Shown: piece by piece, positions 1 through 11,270 of the stretch
Position numbering within the stretch: position 1 is the stretch's first letter
Layout of the letters: each line of letters opens with the position of its first letter
NCBI GenBank assembly: GCA_027924645.1
Contig: BSBN01000254.1
Span: 14,702,501-14,766,500, forward strand
DNA: 64,000 nt
Direction of reading: 5' to 3'
Source of the DNA: Cunninghamia lanceolata
Lineage: Eukaryota; Streptophyta; Pinopsida; Cupressales; Cupressaceae
Translations under genes and position numbers: made by a program
Notes under the pieces: generated by a model
The model's input: only the letters and a program-made list of their open reading frames with translations
Told to the model about the DNA's origin: nothing
Databases searched by the model: none

Positions 1-1892
1 ATGGATTATGATGTGGATATGGAATGCAAATAAATGCTCAGATTAATAAACATTTATTATGGATGCAATATGTAGTGGAAATGGACATATATGCTTACCT
101 TAATAAACATATATTGTGTATGAGAATGGTAAAATGATAATGCAATGCAACTAGGTGATTATGATAATGATTTATGCAGAGATCAAGTCATGACACATGT
201 GACATTTTTGTACAACCCTAGGTGATGGGGATTGCTGGTAGGGGGATAGGTAGGGAGGGGGAATGGCTTAGGGGTTCGGTAAGGGTAGGTTTGGTTTGTG
301 GTTTAGTAAGGGAATGGTATGGAGGGAAAGTTATTTTCTAGGTTTTTGATATACCACGTCATTGAGGGGAGGATTTGTTTCATTTCAAGATGTGTTAGAT
401 TGGTTGCAACAGGTTGAGAGTCAGTGAAAAGGGGGGTTAGTTTAGAAGATTGGGGGGGTGAATAAATGGGGGGTTCAACAATCTAGGCCTAGATAGTATG
501 GTTGGATGAGTGATGGAAAGATGAATTGCACTAGCTATAGTAGTTACATAAGATTAACTAAGAGGATTTCTTGATTTATTGTAGCAATATGGGATACATT
601 TCACAAAGGTATGAGATGACCTAGGTGATGAATATATATCCCACAAATGCATGGACTAGACCCACAAACAATAGGTTGATTTCATTCATGCCCAAGGTAG
701 TATAACATTGTCTAGCGAAGGGAAGGGGACTCATAGCATAAGTCCTAAATACATATAAGGTATGAGGAACCTTAGATGCATCAGGAGAACAATATGCTAG
801 AACCGACGCAGGTATCAAGATATGAATACTAATCTTGGAGTGATGAAATCCACCCACAAGCATAGCATACTAAAACAAGTAGGAGAGTGAAATGATTGAT
901 GGTACGTCATAATTATCTTTCTTAAGGCTCCTGTAAGGTGTAGAATTATTCCACAATGATTACACACAAGCCTATACAACCATTATGATAATAGTGCAAC
1001 CTGTCTAGTCAAAGTTGCCCATCATTATACTAGTTGAAAGAAAGTTGCTTTCTTGAATTTAGAAGATAAAAACCAAGAATCAAAAGACCAACAAAAAGAA
1101 ACAAAAAGCCATTGTGTGCTCTTGCCAAGATAAGTGTTGATAGGATGACGAATTCTATCCATTGTAGAAATGATCCAAGGATGCGAATCGGTTGGATTAT
1201 GTTGGATAATTTTTTAAAGGTGGGCAAAAGGACAGTCAGGCGATGTGCTGGATTATAGTTAGTATGTTGATTGATGATTTTTTTGTGAGGTGCGATGTTT
1301 CAGGTGTATTCTTAGCATGTGTATCATTTGTTGGATGTAGCAAGCTCAGTGAATAGGGACCATCCAAGCAGGTGGGATGGGTGCATCTTATGTACCTAAG
1401 TACTGGCTACTTCCTTCGTATTCCAAACTGCCTACACACCCTATGTCCACAGGATCAAGGTACTTTCAAGATGCGGATGAGATGAATATGTAGTTCTGGC
1501 AAGACTTGATGATGTGGGAATGGTTTTGGGATGAAGGTATTGATTGCAGACATGATGCGTAAGGTGGTGAGATGAGAATGTGAGTGTTTTGTGTTTTCCT
1601 ATTTTTTCAATGTTTTTTGTATTTCTGGGATTTTTCTAATGTTTTTTGGATTTTTGAGATTTTCTAATTTTTTTGGGATTTTTTTAAATTTTCTAATGTT
1701 TTTGGATTTTTGGATTTTTGGATTTTGTTGTATAGACAGAGCTTACAAGAATCCTTGTTGCAGGGACTAGCCTTGGGTGGGACAATGTAGGCTGGGTGGT
1801 TGATGTTTTAGAAATCCAAGCCATGGGAACTGTTTTGGTATGGAGTGTCGTGATGGAGAATAGAGCTTATCAGATGGTGGAACCGACCACTA
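1..1892 (-). other. 3' noncoding tail of the gypsy element, no gene
   Basis: No supported gene. The stretch 690-890 aligns by eye with 40810-40990: both contain a run like CATTGTCTA/CTTGTCTA, then GGTATGA, then CCTTAGATGCA, then AGATATGAATA in the same order. T-rich tracts at 1600-1730 recur as similar tracts at 1980-2090, 10820-10930 and 42950-43015. The small open frames here are not conserved between copies. Confidence 0.6.
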
Positions 1893-1968
1893 CACACGAT
1901 GCTTGAAATAGGTTTTCACTATGGTACATATCTAAGGCGTCGCCGAAGTGATTTTCACCATTGGATGA
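1893..1968 (-). repeat. Degenerate copy of the conserved 3' noncoding motif
   Basis: Contains diverged GGTTTTCACTATGGTA followed by TCTAAGGCGTCGCC and ATTTTCACCATTGGATGAA. The same order of words appears at 7201-7360, 23181-23343 and 42861-43064. In this copy it lies just downstream of pol on the minus strand. Confidence 0.6.
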
Positions 1969-2251
1969 ATTTATTGCACTTGGGTTTTTTTTCTTGATTT
2001 TTTAATTTTTTTTGGATTTTTTTCTTTTTTTAATTTTTTTTATTTTTTTCTATTTTTTGATTTTTTTTCTATTTTTTCTTGGGATACTTGATGGGTTATG
2101 CGTAGAACTTTTTCAAATGCAGAATATTCATTGGCTCTTCTAGCAGTTGCCCCTCAGGTGTTGCAAGCTGATATGCTTCTGATCCATAGCTGGTGGTGAT
2201 GACATATGGGCCCAACTAGTTAGGTTCAAACTTTCCTTTCTTAGGGTGCTC

Positions 2252-3146
2252 CTACAGATTCTTTTGGTTTTTCATGAGGACCAAGTCGCCCACTTCAAAC
2301 TTGTGGTTCTTGATTTTCTTATTGTAGCTTCTTCTCAGGAGATTTTGGTAGGCCTGTAGATGGTTGACTGCATCCAGGCATTTCTCATCTAATAGTTCTA
2401 GTTCATGCAGCCTTGCAACTCGGTACTCCTCATCAGTGATTATGTTTTGTAGGGATACTTTGAGTGATGGAATCTTGACCTCGATAGGTAAGATGGCTTT
2501 TGATCCAAATACAAGGGAGTATTGAGTGGCTCCTATGAGTGTGTGGATGCTTGTGCGGTAGGCCCACAGGACAGGATTAAGTTGGAGGTGCCAGTCACGA
2601 CCTGCTTCATTGACTGTCTTCTTCAAAATACGTAGGATGGTTTTGTTTGAAGCTTCAACATGACCATTACCTTGGGGGTAGTATGGAGTGGAGAAATGGT
2701 GTTGGATTTGGAATTTTTAACACAAGGTGAGGACTTCCTAATTTTTGAATGGCTTTCCATTATCGTTGTTAATGGAATGGGGAATGCCATAATGACATAT
2801 GATGTAATGGAGAATGAATTTGGATGTCTGGGCGTTAGTGGTGAAAGTGAGTAGAAATGCTTCGACCCACATGTTAAAGTATTTGGTAGCTATGATGATG
2901 TATTTATGACCATTGGAGGATGGTGGGTTAATCTTTCCTATGAGGTCGAGTCCCCACTGTGAAAAGGGTGATGGAGTTGTTATCAGCTGCAATTCTTGGG
3001 ATGGTGCATGGATGAGATCCCCATGTTGTTGACATGGTAAGCACTTTTTCACGAACTAGTAGGCATCTCACTCCGTGGTTGGCCAATAGTGCCCCATTCT
3101 CAAGATTTTTTAAGCTAGGGTAGGTCCACTCGAGTGTGCCCCACAA
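2252..3146 (-). pseudogene. Ty3/gypsy integrase, broken
   Basis: Integrase joins retroelement DNA to the host chromosome. On the minus strand a zinc-binding remnant (CLPCQQHGD) comes first, then the catalytic core with the first Asp in WGLDLIGKI, the second Asp in NNDNGKPF and a Glu in NGHVEASNKT (about 2680). After it comes a C-terminal part ending HKFEVGDLVLMKNQ, as is usual in the family. All three acidic residues can be read, but they fall in separate open pieces (2252-2626, 2738-3052, 2928-3146) broken by stops or shifts. It lies directly after the archaeal-type RNase H, the Tat order. Confidence 0.85.
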
Positions 3147-3469
3147 ATGCCTTCATGTACCTCTTGCAAGGCCACTTCGACTTCCCTAAAATCTAAGCAT
3201 CATAGAAGCGTACCATCAAGACTCCTTTTAAATAGGGTGTCACCTATGAGAGTGAAGCGGGAGGCTCGCTAGATGAAACTTTTTCATTGGGAGGGTGATA
3301 GGGAGTGGGTTATGATGTTGTCATGGAGGTACATGTATGTCTCTTGATACCAAGGGGATAAGTGACCAACAATTTCACACACAAGTTTTGATTGGGGAAC
3401 ATCATAGGCCAGCATAGGGAGCTCTTTGATCAGGAACTCGCACTTCTTTCTATCTTTTTTCGTGTCCAC

Positions 3470-3860
3470 CAGTGATCCTATTGTGGCGATTGCTTCTGCT
3501 ACTTTATTATTTAGCCTTGGAATCTGCTCAAATCAAATGTCATAAAAATAATCTTTGAAATCATCTACCATCCATTTGTAAGGCAGGAGCTTATCATCCT
3601 TAGTTTTATACTCATTGTTCACTTGCATGATGACTAGTTGGGAGTTCCCATAAACTACCATTTTTTATCTTCCATTGAATTGCTATGCGAAGCCTTGTGA
3701 TAAGAGCCTCATATTCTGTGACATTGTTCGTGCATGGAAATGTGATTTTTTATGATTTTAGGATGGTATCGCCTTGAGGGGTGAAAAACAAGATGCCTAC
3801 CCTCGAGCCTTAATGCGTATAAGATCCATCAAAATACATCTTCCATGATTCTGTTGTTGG
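3470..3860 (-). pseudogene. Archaeal-type (second) RNase H of Tat-like gypsy, broken
   Basis: The minus strand reads MYFDGSYT, then GILFFTPQGD, then TNNVTEYEAL, then a word that should be GDSQL but reads GNSQL, followed by VIMQV. This order belongs to the extra RNase H domain of Tat elements, thought to help remove RNA during reverse transcription. The Asp of GDSQL is replaced by Asn, and at least one stop follows FDGSYT. A short open piece at 3284-3469 (CEFLIKELPMLAYDVP) continues the linker towards integrase. Confidence 0.75.
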
Positions 3861-3910
3861 TGCTACAGCCAGGATAGACTCATCAGGGAACTTTGTTAGT
3901 GTAGGATGCT

Positions 3911-4320
3911 CTATGGGGTAGGTGCCTCAGCTAACTGATCAGTGATGACTTGTCCTTTAATGGATTTTGTTTCTATGTACTCAATGTCAAATTCACTTAA
4001 GCTCATTACCCACGTAGCCATTCGTCCTGTGAAGGCAGCTCTATTTAGCAGATACTTCAGTGGATCTATCTTGGCAATGAGCTTAGTTTTTTGATTAAGC
4101 ATGTAGTGTCTTAACTTCTGTGAATTGAAGATGACGGCTAGACATGCTCGCTCAATGGGAGTATAGTTCATCTCATAGGTCACCAAGGTGTGATTGATAT
4201 AGTATATTGCTCTTTCTTTTCCTTGTTTGTCATGCTATGCCAATAAAGCTCCTATAGATATTTTGTAGTCAATATGTACAAGAGAAGGGGATCCCCTTAT
4301 TTTGGCAGAGTGAGAACATG
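3911..4320 (-). pseudogene. Gypsy-type RNase H (first RNase H), broken
   Basis: An open piece of 91 residues at 3911-4186 contains YTPIERACLAVIF, LRHYML, DPLKYLLNRAAFTGRMA, LSEFDIEY and IKGQVITDQLAEAP. These are the standard words of the RNase H and tether that follow RT in plant gypsy elements. The domain starts further right (up to about 4320), where a stop splits it. It sits between RT and the second RNase H. Confidence 0.85.
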
Positions 4321-4429
4321 GGGATTAGCCAAGTACTTCTTTAATTGATCAAAGGCAACTTGACACTGATTATCCCAGACAAAAGCTATGTTTTTTCTAA
4401 GAAGATGCTGAAATGGCTGACACTTGTTG

Positions 4430-5130
4430 GCAAGTTGTGCTATGAATCAACGGATGGATTGGAGCTTCCCCTAAAGACTTCATAATTGCTTGAGTGTTTT
4501 TAGAGGGGGAATCTTTGTTATAGCCTTGACTTTGGCGGGATCCACTTTGATTCCTCTTTGCAAGACTATGTATCCCAAGAGTTTACTAGAAGTAACCTCG
4601 AACACAAATTTCTTTGGATTCAGTCGTACATTATATTGTTCAAATCTATCAAAGATTTTGGCCCTTAGATCTAGGTATTCCTCTCTTGTCTTTGATTTTC
4701 CCAGCAAGTCATCTACATAATCTTCCATGATGTGGTGGAAAGATCATGGAAGATCATTGTCATTTCCTATTGATAAGTTACGCCTGCATTCTTTAGAACA
4801 AAGGGCATCACAACCCAGCAGTATATCCCCCATGGGCATATGAAGGATGTCTTATGTTGATCTTCTTCTACGATTTTGATTTGGTTGTATCCTGAGAAGC
4901 TGTCCATCAAGGACAACATTTCATGCCTTGTCGTGAGATCTACTATGATGTCAATATTAGGTAGTGGGAAATTATCTTTTGGGAAGGCTTTGTTAAGGTG
5001 TCTGAAGTCAGTACAACATCAGATGTGACCATCAGGCTTCACAATTGGCACTGGATTGGACACTCATTCTGGATAATCAATAGGCTAGATGAACCCCACA
5101 TCTAGGAGTTTCTTCAATTCTATTTTCACC
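4430..5130 (-). pseudogene. Ty3/gypsy reverse transcriptase, broken
   Basis: On the minus strand the palm and finger words can be followed in order: VKPDGHI, CCTDFRHLNKAFPKDNFPLP, SLMDSFSGYNQIKI, KTSFICPWG and MPFVLKNAG, then after a gap MEDYVDDLLGKS with the YVDD active site at about 4715. Stops interrupt it, for example where an Arg is expected after DGHI and where a Trp is expected after YPE. The piece 4480-4728 continues through LNPKKFVFEV and LGYIV. Confidence 0.9.
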
Positions 5131-5249
5131 AGGAGTGCAACTTGAGGATTCATCTTCCTTAGTTTTTGTTTGACCGACTTCACATTGGGGTAGACTACAA
5201 GATGATAGACAACCAAAATGGGATCTAGTCCTGGCATGTCAGCAAAGGT

Positions 5250-5933
5250 CTATGTGAAGTTGTGATTTCTTTTCTTGAAGAAGGTTAGGAATTTTTTTTG
5301 TTCCACTGCTATGAGTGATTCAGCTCTTGGTTCTTCCTCGGTTCCAAGGTTCATCTCTTGTGCTGGCTCTACTAGGATTGGTGACCAATCTAGGTACACT
5401 TGATCTATTTCAGGAAGGCCCATGCTCTCATTGTCTAGCACCTCAGGGAGGTTTTCACCAGGTGATACATCCTTTATTTTGACTTTTTTCTCACCTGAAA
5501 GTGCCACATAGTGGTTTTCACTAGGGGGTGTTGTTTTTATTCTTATATTTTTCCAACTAAGAGTTGGGGTGGTTTCACAGAAATAGGCAGAGGTGTCAAG
5601 TTCCATGATATAGCCAGCCCTATGATCTCCAAGGGCGAAGTGATCTCTGACCCCCATCATTTCTGCTATAGCTTCATCGTTCTATTCTACATCCAAGATA
5701 GGAGGTCCTTGTTGGTTCCAATCTATAAGGTCGAGGTATACAAGAGAGATGTCCTTAGAGGTGGATGCTAGGGTGGTTACTATATAGATGGTAGATATAG
5801 AAGACTCAAAAAAATTAGTGAAATCACTAAAGGAATCTTGATGGCCCATTTCGTTAATGTTATTGACTACAGGGGAAACCTTAGTGACCTCACCTAAGAT
5901 ACACTAGCCATTAGTAAGGAGAGTCATTTGCTT
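5250..5933 (-). pseudogene. Linker between G-patch and RT of the gypsy element
   Basis: An open piece of 136 residues (5250-5660) ends in MNLGTEEEPRAESL and KKFLTFFKKRNHNFT. This resembles the segment that precedes RT in plant gypsy polyproteins (a 'LGTEEEPR' word, then a short helix). The stretch 5661-5933 is interrupted by stops but appears to join this linker to the G-patch. I see no clear aspartic protease motif (D-T/S-G) here, so protease was probably upstream and lost at the 6178 junction. Confidence 0.6.
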
Positions 5934-6179
5934 TCAATATCCTAACCCTTGAGTATAGGGATTCCTTGTTTCTTGAATTGCCTCTATGATCCCTTGTTCA
6001 TGGAGGCCCATACCGCCTTGTCCTTTATAGCCCATGTATTTGACAATTTCTAGACCCTTGCCATAAATTTTAGCTGATATGGTAGGGGTTTCTTGCTCTG
6101 TTTCTTCATCTTTGTACAACCATGACGATAGGTCTTCAAGTATGTCTTGATCAAGAAGGTGTCTCTTTTCAAAGGCCAC
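5934..6179 (-). pseudogene. G-patch domain remnant upstream of RT
   Basis: The minus strand encodes YGKGLEIVKYMGYKGQGGMG followed by LHEQGIIEAI and PYTQGLGY. Spaced glycines after an aliphatic and aromatic lead are the signature of the G-patch, a short RNA- or helicase-binding domain. The 1036-codon gene at 43293-46403 has the parallel words NYQGKGLGLYEQGILE and YGLRYTP, so the two are related. The open frame starts at an ATG next to the junction with the 8.8-kb unit, so this start is accidental and the real N-terminus is gone. Confidence 0.7.
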
Positions 6180-6644
6180 CCAAGTAGGGCGGGTTTAGAA
6201 GGTGTGCTTGGAATGCAAGTCTTGTCACCATATCAAAAATGTCTTGAATGGAAGTATATTGAAAATATGTTTAATTATAAGTCAGATATTCTTATACTTT
6301 AAATATTTATCAATATACTTCCAGGATGTTTGAGATAGGTCCTGGATCCATAGGACTTAACATGCAGATTCTAGATTTCTGAGGATCCACCAGATTTCAA
6401 ACTTAGTCATTTTTTCAGTATTTTCAAGATATCAGACTTAGTCATTTTTAGGGTCTCAGTGACATGCATCAGGATGAAGGCATATGACCTCTTGGCAAGA
6501 AATTGTCGAGACATGGGCAAAACAACACTACCAAAACCCTACAAGCTTAGAGCAAAACTAAACTTTGAAGCAAAATGAAGCGAGAAAACAAAAAAAAAGG
6601 GGGTCCCCATTTGCAATGGGGCAATGTGTGATTACATCACAACA
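6178..6644 (-). repeat. Candidate terminal repeat, first copy (truncated)
   Basis: The last 450 bp before ACATCACAACA (ending at 6644) recur at 22197-22627 and 31024-31472. The third copy stops exactly at this ACAACA, which on the minus strand is TGTTG, a typical LTR start. That makes this block a candidate LTR edge of a minus-strand element, truncated on its other side by the gypsy pol junction. I find no primer-binding site or polypurine tract, so the call remains tentative. Confidence 0.4.
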
Positions 6645-7200
6645 TCTAGAGCCAATTTAAATAAATGTTCCTAAACATTTCAAAGATAAAGATTCAATCT
6701 AGACCTAGAAACTTCAGATAATTAGCCCTAATTCCATCACTTAGCTAGGAAATGCACTCGAAAGAGAAAAGAATGATGAATTGGGTTAAGACACTTCATC
6801 CTTTGATTGCCACCGTGTGTGCAGTGTTCAACAAACATTGATTCTCTCAAGTATTCCAATGATAAATACGAATCAACGAATTGAAACCTTCTGTGTACAC
6901 CCACATGTTGGGTTGAACAAATATGAATACACGATCAAGAAATTGGAATCAAAAGTTTAGAGTGACCATTCATAAATCAAAGACCCAAGTGTGTGCAATT
7001 GTGTTCATTTTCATCCCTTAGAAGCTAAGATCATCCGAATTCACTTGTCTTAAGCTAGGAAAGTTCATGGAGGATGGACGAATGAAGGGTATATATATGC
7101 ATACGGGTGAAATGCATAATGATGGTATCGATGGGAATGTAAATGCAAATGGCAATGGAAATTACATGATGAATAGGTGGAATGAGATAGTGTGTCTCTA
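6645..7200. other. Unit 1 spacer, no gene seen
   Basis: AT-rich sequence collinear with 22628-23180. I see no coding potential, RNA gene or clear regulatory motif. Confidence 0.5.
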
Positions 7201-7360
7201 CGCATGATGCCTATTTACCAGGTTTTCATCATGGTACTTATCCAAGGCGCCACCAAGGGTGGTTTTCACCTATGGACGAAAGGATTTCTCTTTACTATTT
7301 TTTTCTTGAATAGGATGACAATTACACATGGTGCCTATTTGCCAGGTTTTCACCATGGTA
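7201..7360 (-). repeat. Conserved 3' noncoding motif cluster (unit 1)
   Basis: Three partly repeated words occur: TTTACCAGGTTTTCATCATGG, TGGTTTTCACCTATGGACG and TTTGCCAGGTTTTCACCATGG. The cluster is shared with 23181-23343 and 42861-43064, always next to the C-terminal end of the gag-like coding region on the minus strand. Confidence 0.75.
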
Positions 7361-8530
7361 ATGGATAGGAGGAACTCAACAGTCTGATTCCGTGGATAAC
7401 ATGATAGTCTACACAAAACCACGTCGAGTCAGTATGTTCACTGATGTTGGCAGGGAATGACTAATGGACGGGAATATAGACGGAAATAGTGGACTATGAT
7501 GTGGATTATGCAAAACAAGTAGATGGAAAATACATCCAAAACATAGACTAGGTGAATGGTGGGATATGTAGGTTAGCAAAAAATGTAGGGAAGTGGATGG
7601 TATATATAAGGGAATGGGATGGAATCATGATCAATGTTTGCACGTACCGGACTAAACTTCAAAGCTTGCAAGGGAAGGGAAGTGTATAAAGGAATGGGAA
7701 CAGTGATCAGTGAACAGGTGAAGTGATAACTTAAAGACCCACATGAACATAGAAGGTTCTTGTTTGATTTTATTTCGTGGGATGAAGTAACTTGGAACTT
7801 AGATGGAATTAAAATGGGATGGAATGGATAAATGGATTTCCTGGATGTGGAAGCCTCTTTGGATTTGGCTTCTTGGACTTAAGTACCCAGAATTTTACTT
7901 GGCTCTTTTCTTTTTGAAGTATGGAATGAAATAGCCTTTGAATATGCTTTGCTTGGATTTGTGGCATTTGTACCCTGAGGCATAAAGATCTTAAGATTTT
8001 CAAGAATTTCTTTGTTTCATGGGTAAAGGCATCCAAATATTTATTTCGTGGAACTATGGGATGGCGGATGGATTGCACGCTTCTCGCTTAGATGACACCT
8101 ACATTCATCGACCATGATTAGGAAATGGGTAAATGGATAAGGGAATACGTGTATATGAGTTAGGCAAATGGAAGTAAGATAGATGGCGGAAGGTGTGTGT
8201 GGCCAAATGCTTTTGGAATTTGCATAGCAATGAAGGTGGAATGGATACATATGTAATTGGTGAATAATGGAAAACAATGTATTTAGGCGGAATGGATGGA
8301 AATACCAACATCTTGACCTTGCTTTCTATGGAATGGCTAAGGTCATATGAATGGATATCAACATGGATGGACTCCAAATGTATTGTCCATAGAGGACTCA
8401 AAACCTTTACCCTGATAATTCATTACTGGGAGTTTTGAGGTGAAAAACAACACTATATGGAGGATTCAGACATTAGACTCAAGTTCATTCGAGTAAAATG
8501 GATGGAGGTTTTTATTGCTTACATGAAGTG
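7361..8530 (-). pseudogene. Gag-like G-patch gene, C-terminal part, decayed (unit 1)
   Basis: Read on the minus strand, pieces at 7809-8078 and 8105-8401 parallel the C-terminal third of the intact 1036-codon gene. Compare CKFQKHLATHTFRHLSYFHLP here with CQKHVTIHLPPSTLPPLLP there, and KYLDAFTHETKKF with KNFDASTYKAKSP. DNA homology continues past the gene's stop through 7400-7760 (ATGATGTGGATTATG, GAATCATGA, TTTGCAC) into the 3' motif cluster, with no pol in between. Frame changes are frequent, so it is dead. Its twin is 23344-24530. Confidence 0.7.
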
Positions 8531-9429
8531 GCATGGTAGACCGAAGGGAATGAGTAGATGGAGGTATGGAGAAATGCATACAATGGAATGGAGTGAAACA
8601 GGAATACTTATCACAGAGTGTAGGCTTTTATTATGTAAGTGAGGTGATAATAGAATATGGAGCATATGGATAGATGTAATATAATGGAATGAAGTGGAAT
8701 CATGAACTATTTCACTTAATTCAAGCTCACCAAGACTCACTTAGAACTTCGGGACTATTACGATGTGTAAATTTATGAGGCCCTTAAGTACTTCAAGTCA
8801 TGCTAAACAATGGATTCTTCTTCCAGTGAACAAGCAATCACACTGTTCAACACTAGCAATGGAGTCCACAATAAACTTCCAATTCATGACTCAAATTTCT
8901 CAAAAGAAGACTAAGAGAAATCATTTATTCAATAGGAAAAGATATGTGTAATCGCAAGATATCAGTGTCAAGACACAATTCATAATTCCTTTCTGAGTTA
9001 AGCATAGATCCTAACCTCATGAAAGAGTTAGAGAAAATCATCCTTAGATTCTAAAGACTTTCATGAATGTTTATCAAAGAAATGAACTTAAACATTTGCC
9101 AGATTATGTTTCTTGAAGCTTCATGACCTTTTCACAACTTGAGAACCTCGAGAAACAAACCTAAACTTAAAGCAACAACATAAATTACGGAAAGCAAACA
9201 AAACCGAAAACCAACTGAACATGGCAAAAATTACTCTAAAGAAACTTAAAGGAAAACCTACTCTAGGCAGAGCTATGTACAAAGAGCAGACACAACTCAA
9301 AATACCTAAGTATATACACAACCTGACATGGTTTCTCAGACTTAACAGCAGTAACAATGTGCAAGTGACAGTTCAGATTTTGGCAAATTTATCCTATTCT
9401 CTCACAATATAATCGTTGAACTCAAAATT
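8531..9429. other. Unit 1 interval, no gene supported
   Basis: Collinear with 24531-25404 in unit 2. Short open frames here are not preserved between the two units. Some of the left part may be further decayed gag-like sequence, but I cannot align it confidently. Confidence 0.45.
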
Positions 9430-10827
9430 TTTTTGGCACAAAATCAACAACTGAGGAAACTCATTGGGACCATGATTAATCCATATACAAGTTGTCTTTC
9501 CAAAATTTCCATAGTCAAATTCATATTCTTCAAATTCATAACTTGGAAATTCATAATCTTCAAATTCAAAATCCTTCCAATTAATAGCAAGGAGAGAGAC
9601 AACCTGGTGATCTTCATCCTCAAGTGGAAGTTCTTCATGCTCATCGCCTACTGATATGTTCGGAGGTCAAAGTTGGTGATGGATCATCCCACTTGCGTCC
9701 ATAACATGCAAATCAACATTATAATTAATAGTGGGCATATCGAAATGAAAAGGTGAAAAAAATTGAAATTCGGGAACATGGAACATTTCACCTGTTAGCT
9801 CATTGTAGATCTTAAATAAAGGGCTTAGCACCAATTTGAATTGCTTCGCATAGTTGACCTTCATTTCATCAACTTGTTCATCTTGGCATAGCTTCGACTG
9901 GGACTCCTTTTATATTTCATGGATGGAAACGTCTAGCGCCCCTCTGAATTGCTGTTCATTTGATGGTTCTTCGAGGATAGCTTGAAGTACTTCTTGCAAT
10001 CCATCCAATTGATTATCTTCCAACAACTCCTTTTGTACTTCATGCAATTTGTTCTCTAGGATCTCCTTATGTAGCATGAATGAGTGTTTCCCAAGGAATT
10101 CTTCTTCTTGCAACGAACTTGAGTCATTTTCTTCCTTGATGGAGGAATCAACATCTTGTTCATCACTTGCTTTCGTTTGAACTTCTTTTATTACCTTTTC
10201 ACCTTCTTATTGAGCAGGCTCTTTCTTACTCGGAAGAAGATATGCAAATATGCTCTCCACTTGATCATCAATGGAAGTATCTTCTCCTTTGGATGGTGAA
10301 TTGATCTCCTGAAGACATTTACTCCACAAGTCATCTAATCTCAATTGTACCTCAGATTCTTCTTCCAACCTTAATTCTTCCTTCACTTGATGAATAGCTT
10401 CTTGACAAGATGAACATGTGAGTTCTAAATGAGAAGTGTTATGAATCTGCACCAACCACCTAGAATCAACATTTCTTCTACAGGTAGGTCCTCAATACTT
10501 AGTCTCTTGTTGATCATTTCCTTGAAACTTATGAAGAACTCTCTTTCATCAAACAAGGTGTTGGGCACTATATGTGTAGAAACAATCAGCTCATGTACCT
10601 ATGAAAAAGAAATTTTTTCTTGCAATGCTAATTCCATCCTTGACAAAAAATGTTACGCAATATATCTCCTCATCTGCATTGGTGTTGTGAATTCTGCATC
10701 CTTTCCTTGATGCGAAATTGTTGAAACTCTTAGGATGAAGTTGTGCATTCAAATTCCACCAAAGCTGTAAAATATTGACTTGAGGATGATCCACATTGAA
10801 TTTCCTTGAAGATCTTGAGAAATCCAT
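9430..10827 (-). pseudogene. Broken acidic, Glu-rich reading frame of unknown function (unit 1)
   Basis: The minus strand begins at 10827 with MDFSRSSRKF and VNILQLWWNLNAQLHPKSF, continues through FASRKGCRIHNTNADEEIYC, and then through pieces at 10207-10455 (KEELRLEEESEVQLRLDDL), 9910-10113 (LHEVQKELLEDNQLDGLQEV) and 9667-9864 (NELTGEMFHVPEF). The same order is found in unit 2 (25405-26790), where different breaks occur; together they point to one ancestral gene of roughly 450 residues. It is Glu/Gln-rich and probably partly coiled coil. I recognise no family. Its place beside gag-like sequence suggests a retroelement accessory gene, which is an inference. Confidence 0.5.
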
Positions 10828-11270
10828 GTCTATTTTTTTTATTTTTCTGATTTTTCACTTTTCTTGTATTTTTGCTTTTCTACTTTTTTTTGGATTTCTT
10901 ATTTTTCTACTTTTTTTGGATTTTTTGCATAAGAGAGATCTTGAAATCTCAAATTCTTCCTTGAGAGCTCGCTTTAGTTCAAATTACACAATTTACAGTT
11001 CATCTATGTGCTTGAAGCAATGTATTTCCTTGTTCATGTCCTCCTTCTATATATTCTGTTAAGCGTTAGGAGGAGAAGGGCATGCATAAAATGAATGATG
11101 ACTGGAGAAATGTGTTCTTTCCTTGTTCTTGCCATCCTTCTAGTGCCAATTCTATTGATGATGTTTTCTTGACAACAACAACATTAGAATAAAACACCAA
11201 GTGCTCTATCCTCTCTTGAACAAAGCGTCTCGAATGCTTAACTACGTGATCAAACAAGAATGCTCCAAGG
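10828..11270. other. T-rich tract and spacer upstream of the acidic frame (unit 1)
   Basis: 10830-10930 is a run of T-rich words such as TTTTTTTGGATTTTTTGC (A-rich on the minus strand). The rest has no supported gene. A short open piece at 11066-11257 (minus) is not conserved well enough in unit 2 to call. Confidence 0.5.

Larger units (their letters stand above)
1..6178 (-). mobile_element. Decayed Ty3/gypsy element (Tat-like), 5'-truncated, reading right to left
   Basis: Reading the minus strand from 6178 down, the order is G-patch, linker, reverse transcriptase, gypsy RNase H, a second archaeal-type RNase H, integrase, then about 2.1 kb of T-rich noncoding tail. A second RNase H between the first one and integrase is a known hallmark of the plant Tat lineage. 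All coding parts carry stops and frameshifts, so the copy is dead. Gag and protease are missing: homology stops at about 6178, where the 8.8-kb unit begins. No 3' LTR end is visible; it would lie left of the window. The tail at 660-890 resembles 40741-40990 of the pol-less element, which ties the two together. Confidence 0.85.

Noticed and set aside
621..1227. Minus-strand frames of 80 and 65 codons at the left edge
   Set aside because: The region aligns with noncoding 3' sequence of the pol-less element, and the frames are not kept there.
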